Part shown: piece after piece, positions 33,230-42,857 of the stretch
Layout: each line of letters starts with the position of its first letter
Numbering within the stretch: position 1 is the first letter of the stretch
DNA from: Arachnopeziza araneosa
Lineage: Eukaryota > Ascomycota > Leotiomycetes > Helotiales > Arachnopezizaceae
Direction of reading: 5' to 3'
Assembly (NCBI GenBank): GCA_003988855.1
Contig: QYAI01000046.1
Span: forward strand, 62,001 to 126,000
DNA: 64,000 nt
Made by a program: the position numbers and the translations under genes
The notes under the pieces: generated by a model
The model's database searches: none
Seen by the model: the letters and a program-made list of their open reading frames with translations, nothing else
What the model was told of the DNA's origin: nothing

Positions 33230-34282
33230 ATGTCTAACTACGACAACGACGTAAGTTTCGATTGAAGCCAGCTCTTCATGGTTCCTCTCCTGACCGACTT
33301 CCTTTCAGAACTCCTACGGCAGCGGCAACAATGACAGCTACGGCGTAAGCCCTACCTTCCCCATTGACTCTCCACTCCAGCTATTGCTGTAGAGTGTAGC
33401 TTCTCTGATTGCCTGCTAACCCTTTCCAAGTCGTCTGGCCGTGGTGGTCGAGGCAATGATGACAGCTACGGTGTAAGCTTCAACATTTTGGACTACCATC
33501 TGTTTGACATGGACTAACATCTCCTTTGACAGTCCGGTAACACCGGCTCCGATAGCTACAGCAGTGGAAATACTGGCTCTGATTCTTATGGCTCAGGCAA
33601 CAAGCAATCAGGTGGCTATGGGTCCAGCAACACTGGCGATGACAGCTACGGCAGCGGCAACACTGGTTCAGATTCTTATGGCAGTGGTGCCCAGAAATCT
33701 TCAGGTGGCTACGGATCTAGCAACACCAACACTGGAGATGATAGCTATGGCAGCGGCAACACTGGTTCAGATTCTTATGGCAGTGGTGCCCAGAAATCTT
33801 CAGGTGGCTACGGATCTAGCAACACCAACACTGCAGATGATAGCTACGGCAGCGGAAATACCGGCTCGGACTCATATGGTAGTGGCACCAAAAAGTCATC
33901 GGGTGCTTATGGATCCAGCAACACCGGTGATGATAGCTATGGTAGTGCAAACACTGGCTCAGATTCCTATGGCAGTGGAAACACCGGCTCAGACTCCTAT
34001 GGTTCAGGTACCAAGTCATCAGGTGGCTATGGCTCCAGTAATACTGGTTCCGGCAACACTGGCTCTGATTCCTACGGAAGTGGAAACACTAGTTCCGATA
34101 ACTCAGGTGGTGATTCCACTGCTGGCAAGCTACTAGAGAAGGCGGGTGGCTTGTTCCACCACTCTGGTCTCCAACAAAAGGGACAAGATAAAAGAGCTCA
34201 AGCCGGCAATGATGATTACAGTAGTGGTAACGCTGGCTCTGATTCATATGGAAGTGGGAACAACAACAACGACAACTACTAA
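33230..34282 (+). CDS. Gly/Ser/Tyr/Asp-rich SYG-repeat hydrophilic protein
   Basis: Four exons (33230-33250, 33309-33344, 33431-33472, 33533-34282; all introns phase 0) encode 282 residues with almost no hydrophobic side chains other than Tyr. The protein is a run of degenerate units of the type DSYGSGNTG and GGYGSSNTGD, repeated about twenty times. Near the C-terminus is the only helix-like segment, GKLLEKAGGLFHHSGLQQKG followed by QDKRAQAG. The composition matches hydrophilin or dehydrin-like stress proteins of filamentous fungi, which are intrinsically disordered and accumulate in spores or under water stress; that function is inferred. Exons 2 and 3 each end in DSYG, so introns fall between repeat units. 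Two adjacent 99-bp copies (33651-33749 and 33750-33848) are nearly identical, which indicates recent expansion. Confidence 0.88.
33651..33848 (+). repeat. Two tandem 99-bp repeat units inside the SYG gene
   Basis: The words CACTGGTTCAGATTCTTATG and CCAGAAATCTTCAGGTGGCT recur exactly 99 bp apart, and the copies differ at very few positions. Each unit encodes 33 residues (GSDSYGSGAQKSSGGYGSSN within it). Confidence 0.9.
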
Positions 34283-35097
34283 AGTAGTTGTTGATTATGT
34301 TCAGAGGTTATAGATGTACGATGGGAAGGCATAGGAATAGGCATGGATGTCAAATTTTCGCGCAATGAGCAGCGATGGGTGGCAAGGTTTTACAAGGTAG
34401 TAGTAGCCTTCAAAATGTGAAAACAGATGAAGCAATTCAAACTCAATTTATCCTTGTTCCATCCGTGGTGGAAACATCAATAGTGGTGAAGATATACCCC
34501 TCACAACCCTGCAGCGACCTCCCTTGTACTAGCACGTCATGTTGCAGCTGGGAGATGGATGGATGGATGGATGGAAAGTTCTACTCGCTTACACATGTCT
34601 ATTGAGAATCTCAGACGATCCGGCTATCCTTGCCCAGGTAATTCAGTGACCTCTGTGAAGCCCTATCTAGATACTTTACTTCTGTGAACATATCTTTCTT
34701 CCCGCTCTTACTTATCTAACCCGATCCTCGTGTCTCTACTTCTGACTTTGAGGTAGACGCTCTGCTAAGCCCATTACTAATCCGAAAATTCAAAGCCTTT
34801 CCTTATACTCGCACACACCTATAGCATCGGCGCATTTGGCAGCAATGTCAATTCTCCTACCGGCTTTATCACAATCCTATGCGTTCTGAGATCTTCCGAT
34901 AGGGTCTTTAGGATATCGAGAGCGCTTCCCTCTCCTATGCAACCGCCTTGCCAGGTCGCTGTACCGGTTTATGACTAAGCGGTACAGAACAGTAAACTGA
35001 CGAGGGCTATTCTCTCCATATCAGTACGAATTTTGTTCTCTCTACTATACTTACTCCATTATACTACGCTGTAGAAATGCTAAAAAGTCCCACCCTT

Positions 35098-35150
35098 CTT
35101 GGACACCGGTGTGAGATCCAAATCAATGTGCTTGAGCCGTGGTGTCCAAG
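35098..35150. repeat. 10-bp inverted repeat
   Basis: CTTGGACACC (35098-35107) and GGTGTCCAAG (35141-35150) are perfect complements separated by 33 nt. Confidence 0.7.
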
Positions 35151-35344
35151 CGCAGCCACGAAACCGCCTTCTGGGACATTTTCAGCAAAAAATGTTGCAC
35201 ATCTGCGCACTAGTTGGAGCCAAGCCAGCCGCGAACGCTTCGTGATTTCGTTGTCCCTCTTGAGCGGGGTTTAGAAGGGTGCGAGGTATGCTCTTCGGAC
35301 GTTTTCTATCTTCCCGAAGATTTTGTGGCGTGATGGGCGTTTCC

Positions 35345-35372
35345 GTACGAGTAGTCGAGCCGCTACTCGTAC
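35345..35372. repeat. Perfect hairpin upstream of the FAD monooxygenase relic
   Basis: GTACGAGTAG (35345-35354) and CTACTCGTAC (35363-35372) flank an 8-nt loop. It lies about 80 bp upstream of the TATA box, so it could be an operator-like site for a dimeric regulator. The ACTCGTA word is repeated once more directly downstream. Confidence 0.7.
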
Positions 35373-35449
35373 TCGTAGAGCCAATGCAGGGAATCTCGCC
35401 AAGTTGTTTACTTCAGGCAACCTTCTCTCCGTGAGTCTCTGTGAGTGGA

Positions 35450-35457
35450 TATAAAAG
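35450..35457 (+). promoter_or_regulatory. TATA box of the FAD monooxygenase relic
   Basis: TATAAAAG lies 155 bp upstream of the start codon at 35605. Confidence 0.6.
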
Positions 35458-35604
35458 CGCTTTCTTTCTTGGTTGTTGAACCCTAAAGTCACTCATACTC
35501 TTTTATATTATATCATCACCATCCAAAAGACTTTCAGAGTACTTATCCCCTTCATCACATCAGCCATTTGCTTTGCCAGCACTTCCAGATCCCAGTTTCC
35601 AAAT

Positions 35605-36795
35605 ATGGCTCCTAAGATTGCAATCCTTGGTGCTGGACCTGCTGGTCTCACCTTGGCATCTCTTCTGACGAAAGCATCAATACTATACCAAGTGTACGAA
35701 TTACGATCCAAACCTGATCCAAGCTTTGTCAATCAGCCCTCAGGCTCTCTCGACCTACACGCTGAGTCTGGCCTCCTCGCCATCGAAGCCTGTGAATTAA
35801 CAGAGAAGTTCAAACCTCTGACAGCGGACTGCAGCGAAGATATGATCATAGCAGATAAAACAGGCGCTGTAGTACTCCATGCTAGTGGAGATGGTGGTAA
35901 TCGTCCAGAAATAGCGCGAAATAGTCTCACAAACCTCCTGCTCTCCACGGTTCCCGCCGCGAACATATTTTGGAATCACAAGATCAAAGAAGTAGTTCCC
36001 CAATCTGGGAAATGGCTTTTGAAATTCCAAGACCATCCATCCGAGGAATTTGACTTCGTCGTCGGGAGTGATGGAGCCTGGTCACAGGTTCGCCCACGGC
36101 TCACTAACGTACGCCCACACTTCTCCAGTATCAACTGCATCACCCTCACAATCCCACGTATCACATCAACATATCCTCATCTGGCCTCCATGGTAGGAAG
36201 AGGTTCCTACACCGCCACCGGAAACAAGAAAGGAATCATGGTGCAGCGCAGCAGCGTAGACTCGGCTCGGATCTACCTCATGCTTTCGTCTGAATCAGAA
36301 ACCTACCTCTCAAGCACAGGACTAGACTCTGTGGATGCACAGACCCTCTAAGAAACGCTACTCAGTGATGCCTGTTTATTCGCTGACTGGGGAGACGACC
36401 TCAAGGAATTGATCAGAGTAGGTTGTGCCTCTGAACTCGCAGCAGGAGAGACGATCACAGTGAAACCACTCTACATGCTGCCCACGGACCATACATGGAG
36501 ACACACGCCCGGATTGACACTGATCGGGGATGCAGCGCATTTAATGACGCCGTTTGCAGGAGAAGGGGTCAATGTGGCATTGCTTGATTCTCTAGAACTT
36601 TCTCAGACAATCACTGCAGCATATGAACACGGGATTGAAGTGTTGAATAAGAAGGTCGAGGAATTTGAGGAGAAGATGTGGAAGAGGATGAAGCCTGTTT
36701 CTGAAGATACATATGCTAATCTACACCTGATATTTGCTGAGGATGCACCGAACGGGTTTGTAAAGATTTTGCAGAGCCATGGACCGGAAGAGTAG
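35605..36795 (+). pseudogene. FAD-dependent monooxygenase interrupted by one TAA codon
   Basis: The 397-codon frame encodes a flavoprotein monooxygenase of the TetX/salicylate hydroxylase-like class. Its Rossmann motif is KIAILGAGPAGLTLASLL (residues 4-21), with the second FAD motif FVVGSDGAWSQVRPRL (about 151-166). The third, LTLIGDAAHLMTPFAGEGVN, carries the GD motif (about 305-324). The frame is intact end to end except for TAA at 36349-36351 (codon 249), between DAQTL and ETLLSDA. No intron with acceptable sites and frame removes the stop. Translation would end before the GD motif, so the truncated product should not bind FAD normally. The rest shows no decay, implying recent inactivation, a sequencing error or readthrough. 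A TATA box and hairpin lie upstream. Substrate is unknown. Confidence 0.85.
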
Positions 36796-38381
36796 GTGGT
36801 TCGAAAGTGTCGAGAAAAGAGAAAGATTCTAGATGGGATATGGGAAGGGCTGTGATTGGAATGGATTGAAGAGGAGTTTGAATCGTCGTGGATAGATACA
36901 ATTACACAACAACTTTGAAAGGGTTGCAAAGAACCAAAAATAGATAGTTCTCCTCTCACAAAATACCGTCAAAACAAAGCCTCGCTTAGCAAGTTGACCA
37001 AAAAAATAAAAATAAACAAATCATTCTGAAGATCGACCACTCCGCCAGAAGACTAAAATTAAACAAATCAAAACAACACCTTCCTTCTCACACCCCCTCC
37101 GAAGCAAGTCTCCAAACGGCAAAACTGTAGGAAGACAGAAACCCAGCCAGGTGCAGAAGCTAGATTTTTTCCGGAATGGCGCTACCCGTAGGCAGACAGA
37201 GCTGGGTGTGGCGCTGTGTCGCAGCTCAAGGATCTCGATACCCTCACGGGTAGTCAAGACCATGGTGGACTGGTTGTGTACCGGAGTGTCGACAGTCCTC
37301 TGACTCCCCTTGCGGGTCGTCGGGGGGGGGTGAGGGGAGTTGGCTGCTGGTGCTGGGATGGCGCAGTCCAGCGAGTGTATGGGGACCGGACCCGTGTACC
37401 TAAAGAGGAGGAGTGGGTGTGGTGGCGTGCGGAGGGGGAGGAACCCGTGTACCTAAAGAGAGGAGTGGGTGGTCTTTGCGTGGAGCGAGAATGGCTTGTT
37501 TATTGTTATATAGGTACCTGCCTGCGAGGCTGGAGGGCGGCATAGCGGTATACCGGCAAGCCGATGAGAATTCACCCATGTTTCGGGTTGGAGCAGATGC
37601 AAATTCCATCTCCAACAGTAACGAGGTAATGGGCTACTTGTAGATTGGTAAAGATAGTGTACGGTATGATTACGCAGTTAAATACGGCTGAGGTTATCAA
37701 AGTAAACATTTCAAACAGGATTCAGGGCATGTTCCTAATATCAGGCTGGCTGGAAGTTTATGCTTCTTGATCCGGAGTCCAATGAATCACAGATCACGCC
37801 ATTGATTGATTACAAGACGTGTTTACATGAATCGATCCAGCTATGGAAAGAACACCATCTTAATAGATTCTCGAGGAGAAACCCAGTTGGAGCGAGCAGA
37901 ACTTTGAAGGCTGGACTGAACAATTTAGAGTCGACGAGGGTTTTAACACAATCTTTGGAAGCAAAGAGGATGTGGCAATTCGAAGACGGCACGAAGGGTG
38001 TACGAAGTTGAATGGTAACAAAGATTTCAAAGGCGCTCTAAAAGCTATCAAGAATATTCTACATACACTCAAAGAGCCACTCACGACTTTCCTATCATAT
38101 GCAGCTACCCCTTTCCAACATTATTTGAAACACTGTGAGAAAATCTTGATGAGATATTCTATAAAATACTCAAAACATAACAAGCACCTCGGAAGAATAC
38201 AGATCAAAGTGGCGTCCAACAACCACAAGCAAGGAGATTACGCGCAGGCAGTAGAAGAACCTCAACGAGCTCTAAATTCACAGACCCTGAAGTCAGTATA
38301 CCTTCTCATGTTTGAAGAGTAGTCTAAATAGATCCGCGGTGATGAGACATCGATACTCTAGGGGTAGCTCAAGAAATTGTA
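36796..38381. other. Intergenic region with a small tandem repeat and weak coding traces
   Basis: About 1.6 kb. A G-rich part (37260-37470) contains an imperfect 53-bp duplication. At 37760-38322 overlapping plus-strand frames have protein-like composition (for example HKQGDYAQAVEEPQRAL, faintly TPR-like) but no start, motif or conserved frame, so they may be a decayed gene. Not called as a gene. Confidence 0.4.
37390..37471. repeat. Imperfect two-copy 53-bp repeat
   Basis: ACCCGTGTACCTAAAGAG occurs at 37390-37407 and 37443-37460, each followed by an AGGAGTGGGTG-like tail. Confidence 0.75.
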
Positions 38382-40584
38382 TCAAGGTGGCTCACCTGGT
38401 TCTCGTCGAAACCCTAAAAATAATGGTCCTTTACGGACTGTTGTGGCACATTCTATCGTGCTACTCATAGAGGAATAGTCACGGTCAGTAAGAAGGTTCA
38501 GATTCGCAATTCCAAGTACGTCGCTTATATCCAGATCCTGCTGAGTTGTTGACGCGCTTCCTCTGCTGGGGGTAGAACCCAGTTGAGATAAGTTTAACTT
38601 TTTAAAAGAGCTTCGTTCTGACATGGTCGAGCTCTTCTGTCTAGAATGATGGGTTTTGGGACCATAATCACTGTGCTGTTTCTCATCCCCACGGTCCATA
38701 TTCGAAGAGAGCCTCTGTAAGGCATTTTCGCACAAAGGCCAAGACCTTGGCAATCCAAGACAGCCATTTGGACCTTCGAACAGGAACCTAAGATATAAAA
38801 TCGAAGACTCGACTTGCTTCTTTTTGATCATTGAACAGGCACCTTCTCCGACCATTGGACAGTCGATGCTGGGATCCATGATTGGATCAAAGTCTGCAGA
38901 TATGGCAGCAAAGAGTTGAATCGCCAAGGTTAAATACGTAGACATTGGAGACTTAGAGGATTTACCGATGTTAGAGGTATGAAGTCGAATGGCTGCCAAA
39001 GCTTTGTCGATGTATGTTTGGATGCAAAGGCCGTAGAAGGTTGCCAGCCACCAAGATTTATTATCATCCCGTGATTTTCGCTTTCTGAATATCTCATACG
39101 AAGAAGCCTCGATACATTCTTTCAAACTACTTTCCAGTGTTATCGTCCAGCTGTTTCGACAATCAGATGTAGAACAACTGCTGTGGCAGCGGCGAGAGTG
39201 GAACATGCTGGACTTTATGGTCAATAGGCATTCTCGCAAGCATTCCAACGATTTCTGAATTATTCCAGTCTGTCGGTCGAGTTAGCTTCGATAGTCTCCT
39301 GAATGCGGGTGATCCTTACAGACGCGAAGCTGCTATATACTTCTACTGAAACCAACAAATCTGAAAAGTCTGTGGCGAACAACCCAATTGTTTTCAAGAT
39401 AGCACGAATATATCCTGAAGGGTAGATTTGTTGGATTTCTTGATTGTAGGTAGAGATATCCTTTAAAAGAGAAGGCATATCAGGTGGATGGCGAGCATTT
39501 TTCGAGTCGCGAGAGGATGAAGATCGTTTTATTATGGTCTTGATTGAATTGATAGGAATTGCGTTCGAGACATTTGATCCCGGAATATTTCTGACAGAGC
39601 AGAAATTGGTGCAAGGAACACAAGATTGGAGGGGGCCACGTTGGCATCCAATAGTATTCCAGAGGGAGGAATCATTACTCTTAAGGCAGTATTCGCAAGG
39701 CGTGAACGAACCACACTGCGCGTAGTTAGCATCGAGTGACATTGTTAACATGTTACTCTCACACTTTTGTGGTGAATCCTGCATTTCCAACATGTTCCAC
39801 CCTTGACAACCCTTGATTTTCGTCCATGACCATCAAGAGTAGAATTTGATTCATCCATCCAAATCCATCCTTTTGAATCTGGAGTCGGTAGAGAGGAAAG
39901 AATTACCGGGTGTAAAGTCCCATGATCATCGTCGATTTGAGATGATATATCTAGGGTTGAAACCATCTCACGATCAACATCGGTTACATTGAAATCTATC
40001 AAAGATGGCGATTCATACTCATTAATGTCGTTTAATGGGCACAACGGTGGGAAACACAGTTCCGAACTGGGGACGTCTTGCATGTTTAGATCCCCGTTGT
40101 ATGAATCATCAATCGAGTGATTCAACTCTTCAAGCGGAGATGCCTCCCAAATTCCAGGGCATTGGTATGGACTCATATAGAATGGAGCCTCGAACCGACT
40201 ATGCATGAACTCATCAAGAGGTGCATCGAGAAGATCAATATTGATAGCAGAATAGTTTTCCACTGGCACAAAACCTTGCTTGGGAAAATTGTACGGAGAT
40301 GAGGCTCCTTCTGGGGGAAATAACCCTCGGTTTGTGTTAGTGAACATGTTTGGCAGAGGAAGTGAGTTGTTCAAGGCAAGAGAAGGCTGAGATGAATGCT
40401 CATAAACTAGACCTAACACCATTAGCAAAATACTTCTTCTTCACAGCAGAGTGACCTCGCCTGGTCCAAGAAACGGTTCATTTGACCATAAGTTGTGCCC
40501 CCTGCTTAATTCCTCCAGACATTCATCGAAAGGAATACTCTCCACAGTATGCTCTGAGCGTAGTGTGTAGTTTTCATCGGCCAT
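38382..40584 (-). CDS. Zn2Cys6 transcription factor with internal zinc cluster
   Basis: Exons 40584-40539 (tentative), 40412-39763, 39715-39320 and 39269-38382 give about 659 residues. The zinc cluster is created by splicing: CWKCRIHHKS ends one exon and CGSFTPCEYC begins the next across a 47-nt intron (39716-39762). This gives Cys at about 223, 226, 233, 239, 242 and 256, the usual C-x2-C-x6-C-x5-C-x2-C spacing except for a long last gap of 13. The cluster is therefore central rather than N-terminal. The preceding ~220 residues are acidic, Ser/Pro-rich and disordered, possibly an activation domain. The C-terminal half has Cys/His-containing helical segments (SMFHSRRCHSSCSTSDCRNS). The 5' intron is uncertain; an alternative start near 40422 would shorten the protein. 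Targets unknown. Confidence 0.8.
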
Positions 40585-41910
40585 GATTAGGTTTCAAGTG
40601 TAATGACTATGAAGTGTTGCTAGACAACAAAGGTATTTCCATCAATGGGCTGAGGAGATATGGCAGAGAAGGGGTTTTGTGATTTTATAGAGAGGCGTAA
40701 GTAAACAGCACGAGGCTACGAGTACTGAGCGGACACGACCATTTTGAGTTAGTAGCCTTCACACCTCGTCCAATGACACACGTCTCCAGGGCGTTCACTT
40801 GAGACGGGAAGGCATTGAAGATAAGAATACCGAAAAGGGCAAGAGGCTTTGAAATAGGCAGCGACACGAAGCTGAGTCTTCTTGGACATCTCACCATGCT
40901 TGATTCCAGATGTGCATAGACGTACTCTTATCTTCGTAATAATATATCGCCTTGGGCAAGGTTCTCATCCTTCCATTTAGAAGGCATTGGACTTTCAATG
41001 TCCTTTTAACAAAGAAATGGAGCGTAAGCAAGGTGTACAAGTCACGGCTAGAACTTGACTAGATGCTTAACAAGCTCAGAGCGAAAGATAGATCTAACGT
41101 AAATGATAAACAACAATGATATTAGACTTTCAACCCAGATTCATCCATTGCAACGGCGAAGTGGGCCATGCTAGAACTTATGTCGGGGAACGATTCTTGG
41201 TATACACAATGATACAATGCGAGACTTCCAGCTTGGCGCCTCGGATACTCCCTATATATTCTGTATATGAATGCAACCGTGGACATTGCCGCAGACTATG
41301 GGGAGACTCTGTGACCACTATTACTATGGCGTCATTTTGGCAGACGGGGTAGTGATCGTTATGCATGACCTCCGAGAGGGAAAGGTATAAGTAGCCCACC
41401 TCTTCCATCCTGCATGCCTTTCCCTTCAAATTCTGCCAATGGAACCAAACAGTCCATGACTGCAGTGATCAGGAAGGGAATTACTCGACTCGTTTCTCAC
41501 AAGATGGCGATACAAGTTATCATGGAGCGCTTGACTGCGCCGGAGAGCAGATCGGGTCAGCACTAGATTTCTCCGACAGCCACTACTTTCCCTCCACTCG
41601 ACATCATTCCTCAAAACACTTCAAACGTCCTCACGTATTCGTTTTGAACAAGCGACGGGAAGCTACACGATGGAGGCATCAATGTCGACGTCGCCCCTCG
41701 GCAACATAGTCGGAGGTAAGTGGTAACAATTGGACCGTCGGGCAATTGGGAGGCCGGCGCTGGCATTTTGTGGAAAGTCGGCGTCCGTTTCATGCTGCCA
41801 GAGGTTCTGGCCACATTTTCATTCAGCCTTCTTAGGAAAAAAGTATTTCTCTCCAGTTCTTCTCAATTTTCTCTCCATCTCTCTCCCATCTCCTACAAAC
41901 CAGCGCAGAA
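40585..41910. other. Intergenic region, nothing recognised
   Basis: About 1.3 kb between divergent genes. Short frames at 41116-41352 (+) and 41178-41429 (-) overlap antisense and lack motifs. The last 100 bp before the MAPEG gene are CT-rich, as in a fungal leader. Confidence 0.5.
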
Positions 41911-42415
41911 ATGACTACAATCACAATTGATCCCGCCTACGGGTAAGTTGAGCTCCCACCCCGATGCTACAGACACCAGGCCTGACGAGTACAGCTATGT
42001 CATTCTCGCCGCAGTATCGACCTTCATCCTGAACACCATCCACGGAAACAACACCGTGGCTTACCGCAGACTCGCCAGCGTCCCCTACCCCAACTGCTAT
42101 GCCTCTGCCGACATCGCCAAACCCGGGACCGCAGCCCATCAATTCAACTGCGCGCAACGAGCACACGCCAACTACATTGAGAACCAGCCATCGGCCCTGG
42201 CTGCTCTGTTGATTGCCGGCTTGCAGTTCCCGATCACGGCCGCGGTGATGGGTGTGGGTTGGAGCGTGAGTCGGTATCTTTACATGCTGGGTTATAGCCA
42301 GGGAGGTGAAGGAGGGAAGGGACGGTATAGGGGCGTTACGTTCTGGGTTTTCCAGTATGGGTTGGTGGGCTTGTGTCTTTATGAGGGGGTTACACTGGCT
42401 ATGAAGGGGTGGTGA
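41911..42415 (+). CDS. MAPEG-family microsomal glutathione S-transferase-like protein
   Basis: Two exons (41911-41942 and 41995-42415; 52-nt GT-AG intron, phase 2) encode 150 residues. This is a small integral membrane protein of the MAPEG family, closest in pattern to microsomal GST3: an N-terminal span (YVILAAVSTFILNTIHG), then NTVAYRRLASVPYP, the signature FNCAQRAHANYIENQPSALA, and three further hydrophobic segments ending FQYGLVGLCLYEGVTLAMKG. Family members conjugate glutathione or reduce lipid peroxides in the endoplasmic reticulum or outer mitochondrial membrane. Length is normal for the family (about 150). The first coding exon has only 32 nt, so starting at the next ATG would lose the first span. 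Confidence 0.93.
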
Positions 42416-42857
42416 GAGGGTGTGAGGAGGCTCTGATTTCCCTGCATACGGTGGCCATGAGAGCTGGATTGTGTGAAGAGGCAGAAGAAGGCTATTTGTG
42501 GTAGATACAGTCCTACTCCTTCGTATGGCTTCTCCAATCAAGATTAATGAATTCACTCAATTCACCTTTCCAGTTTCCCTTTTTCTGCATATAAATAGCT
42601 GTCCAACCACCGAAATATCTTATTCCTCATCGAGACGTGGTTTCTGACGCGCCCAATGGAATAGCAAAGTATTGGATGAAAGAACAGAGTGTTATTTTGT
42701 TTCTACTCGAAAGGGAATGGGACTCGCTTAATGAATAACGGGTTCAAGGTCATTAATCATCCTATAGCACTACGAGAAAATTAGGCTTCAATACCTTCAC
42801 GTATTCTTAGTTCTCCCCAAAACTGGAGGAAACGACTCGTATCCAATCTTAATCCCA
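42416..42857. other. Convergent intergenic region
   Basis: 3' flanks of the MAPEG gene (+) and the polymerase gene (-). Nothing else seen. Confidence 0.5.

Larger units (their letters stand above)
34283..35449. other. Intergenic region with inverted repeats
   Basis: About 1.2 kb without a supported gene. It contains a short GGAT array (about 34553-34574), a 10-bp inverted repeat (35098-35150) and a perfect hairpin (35345-35372). Confidence 0.5.

Noticed and set aside
33504..34136. 210-codon plus-strand frame in the SYG-repeat gene
   Set aside because: Out-of-frame translation of the same repeats; the SYG frame is supported by introns, start, stop and family composition.
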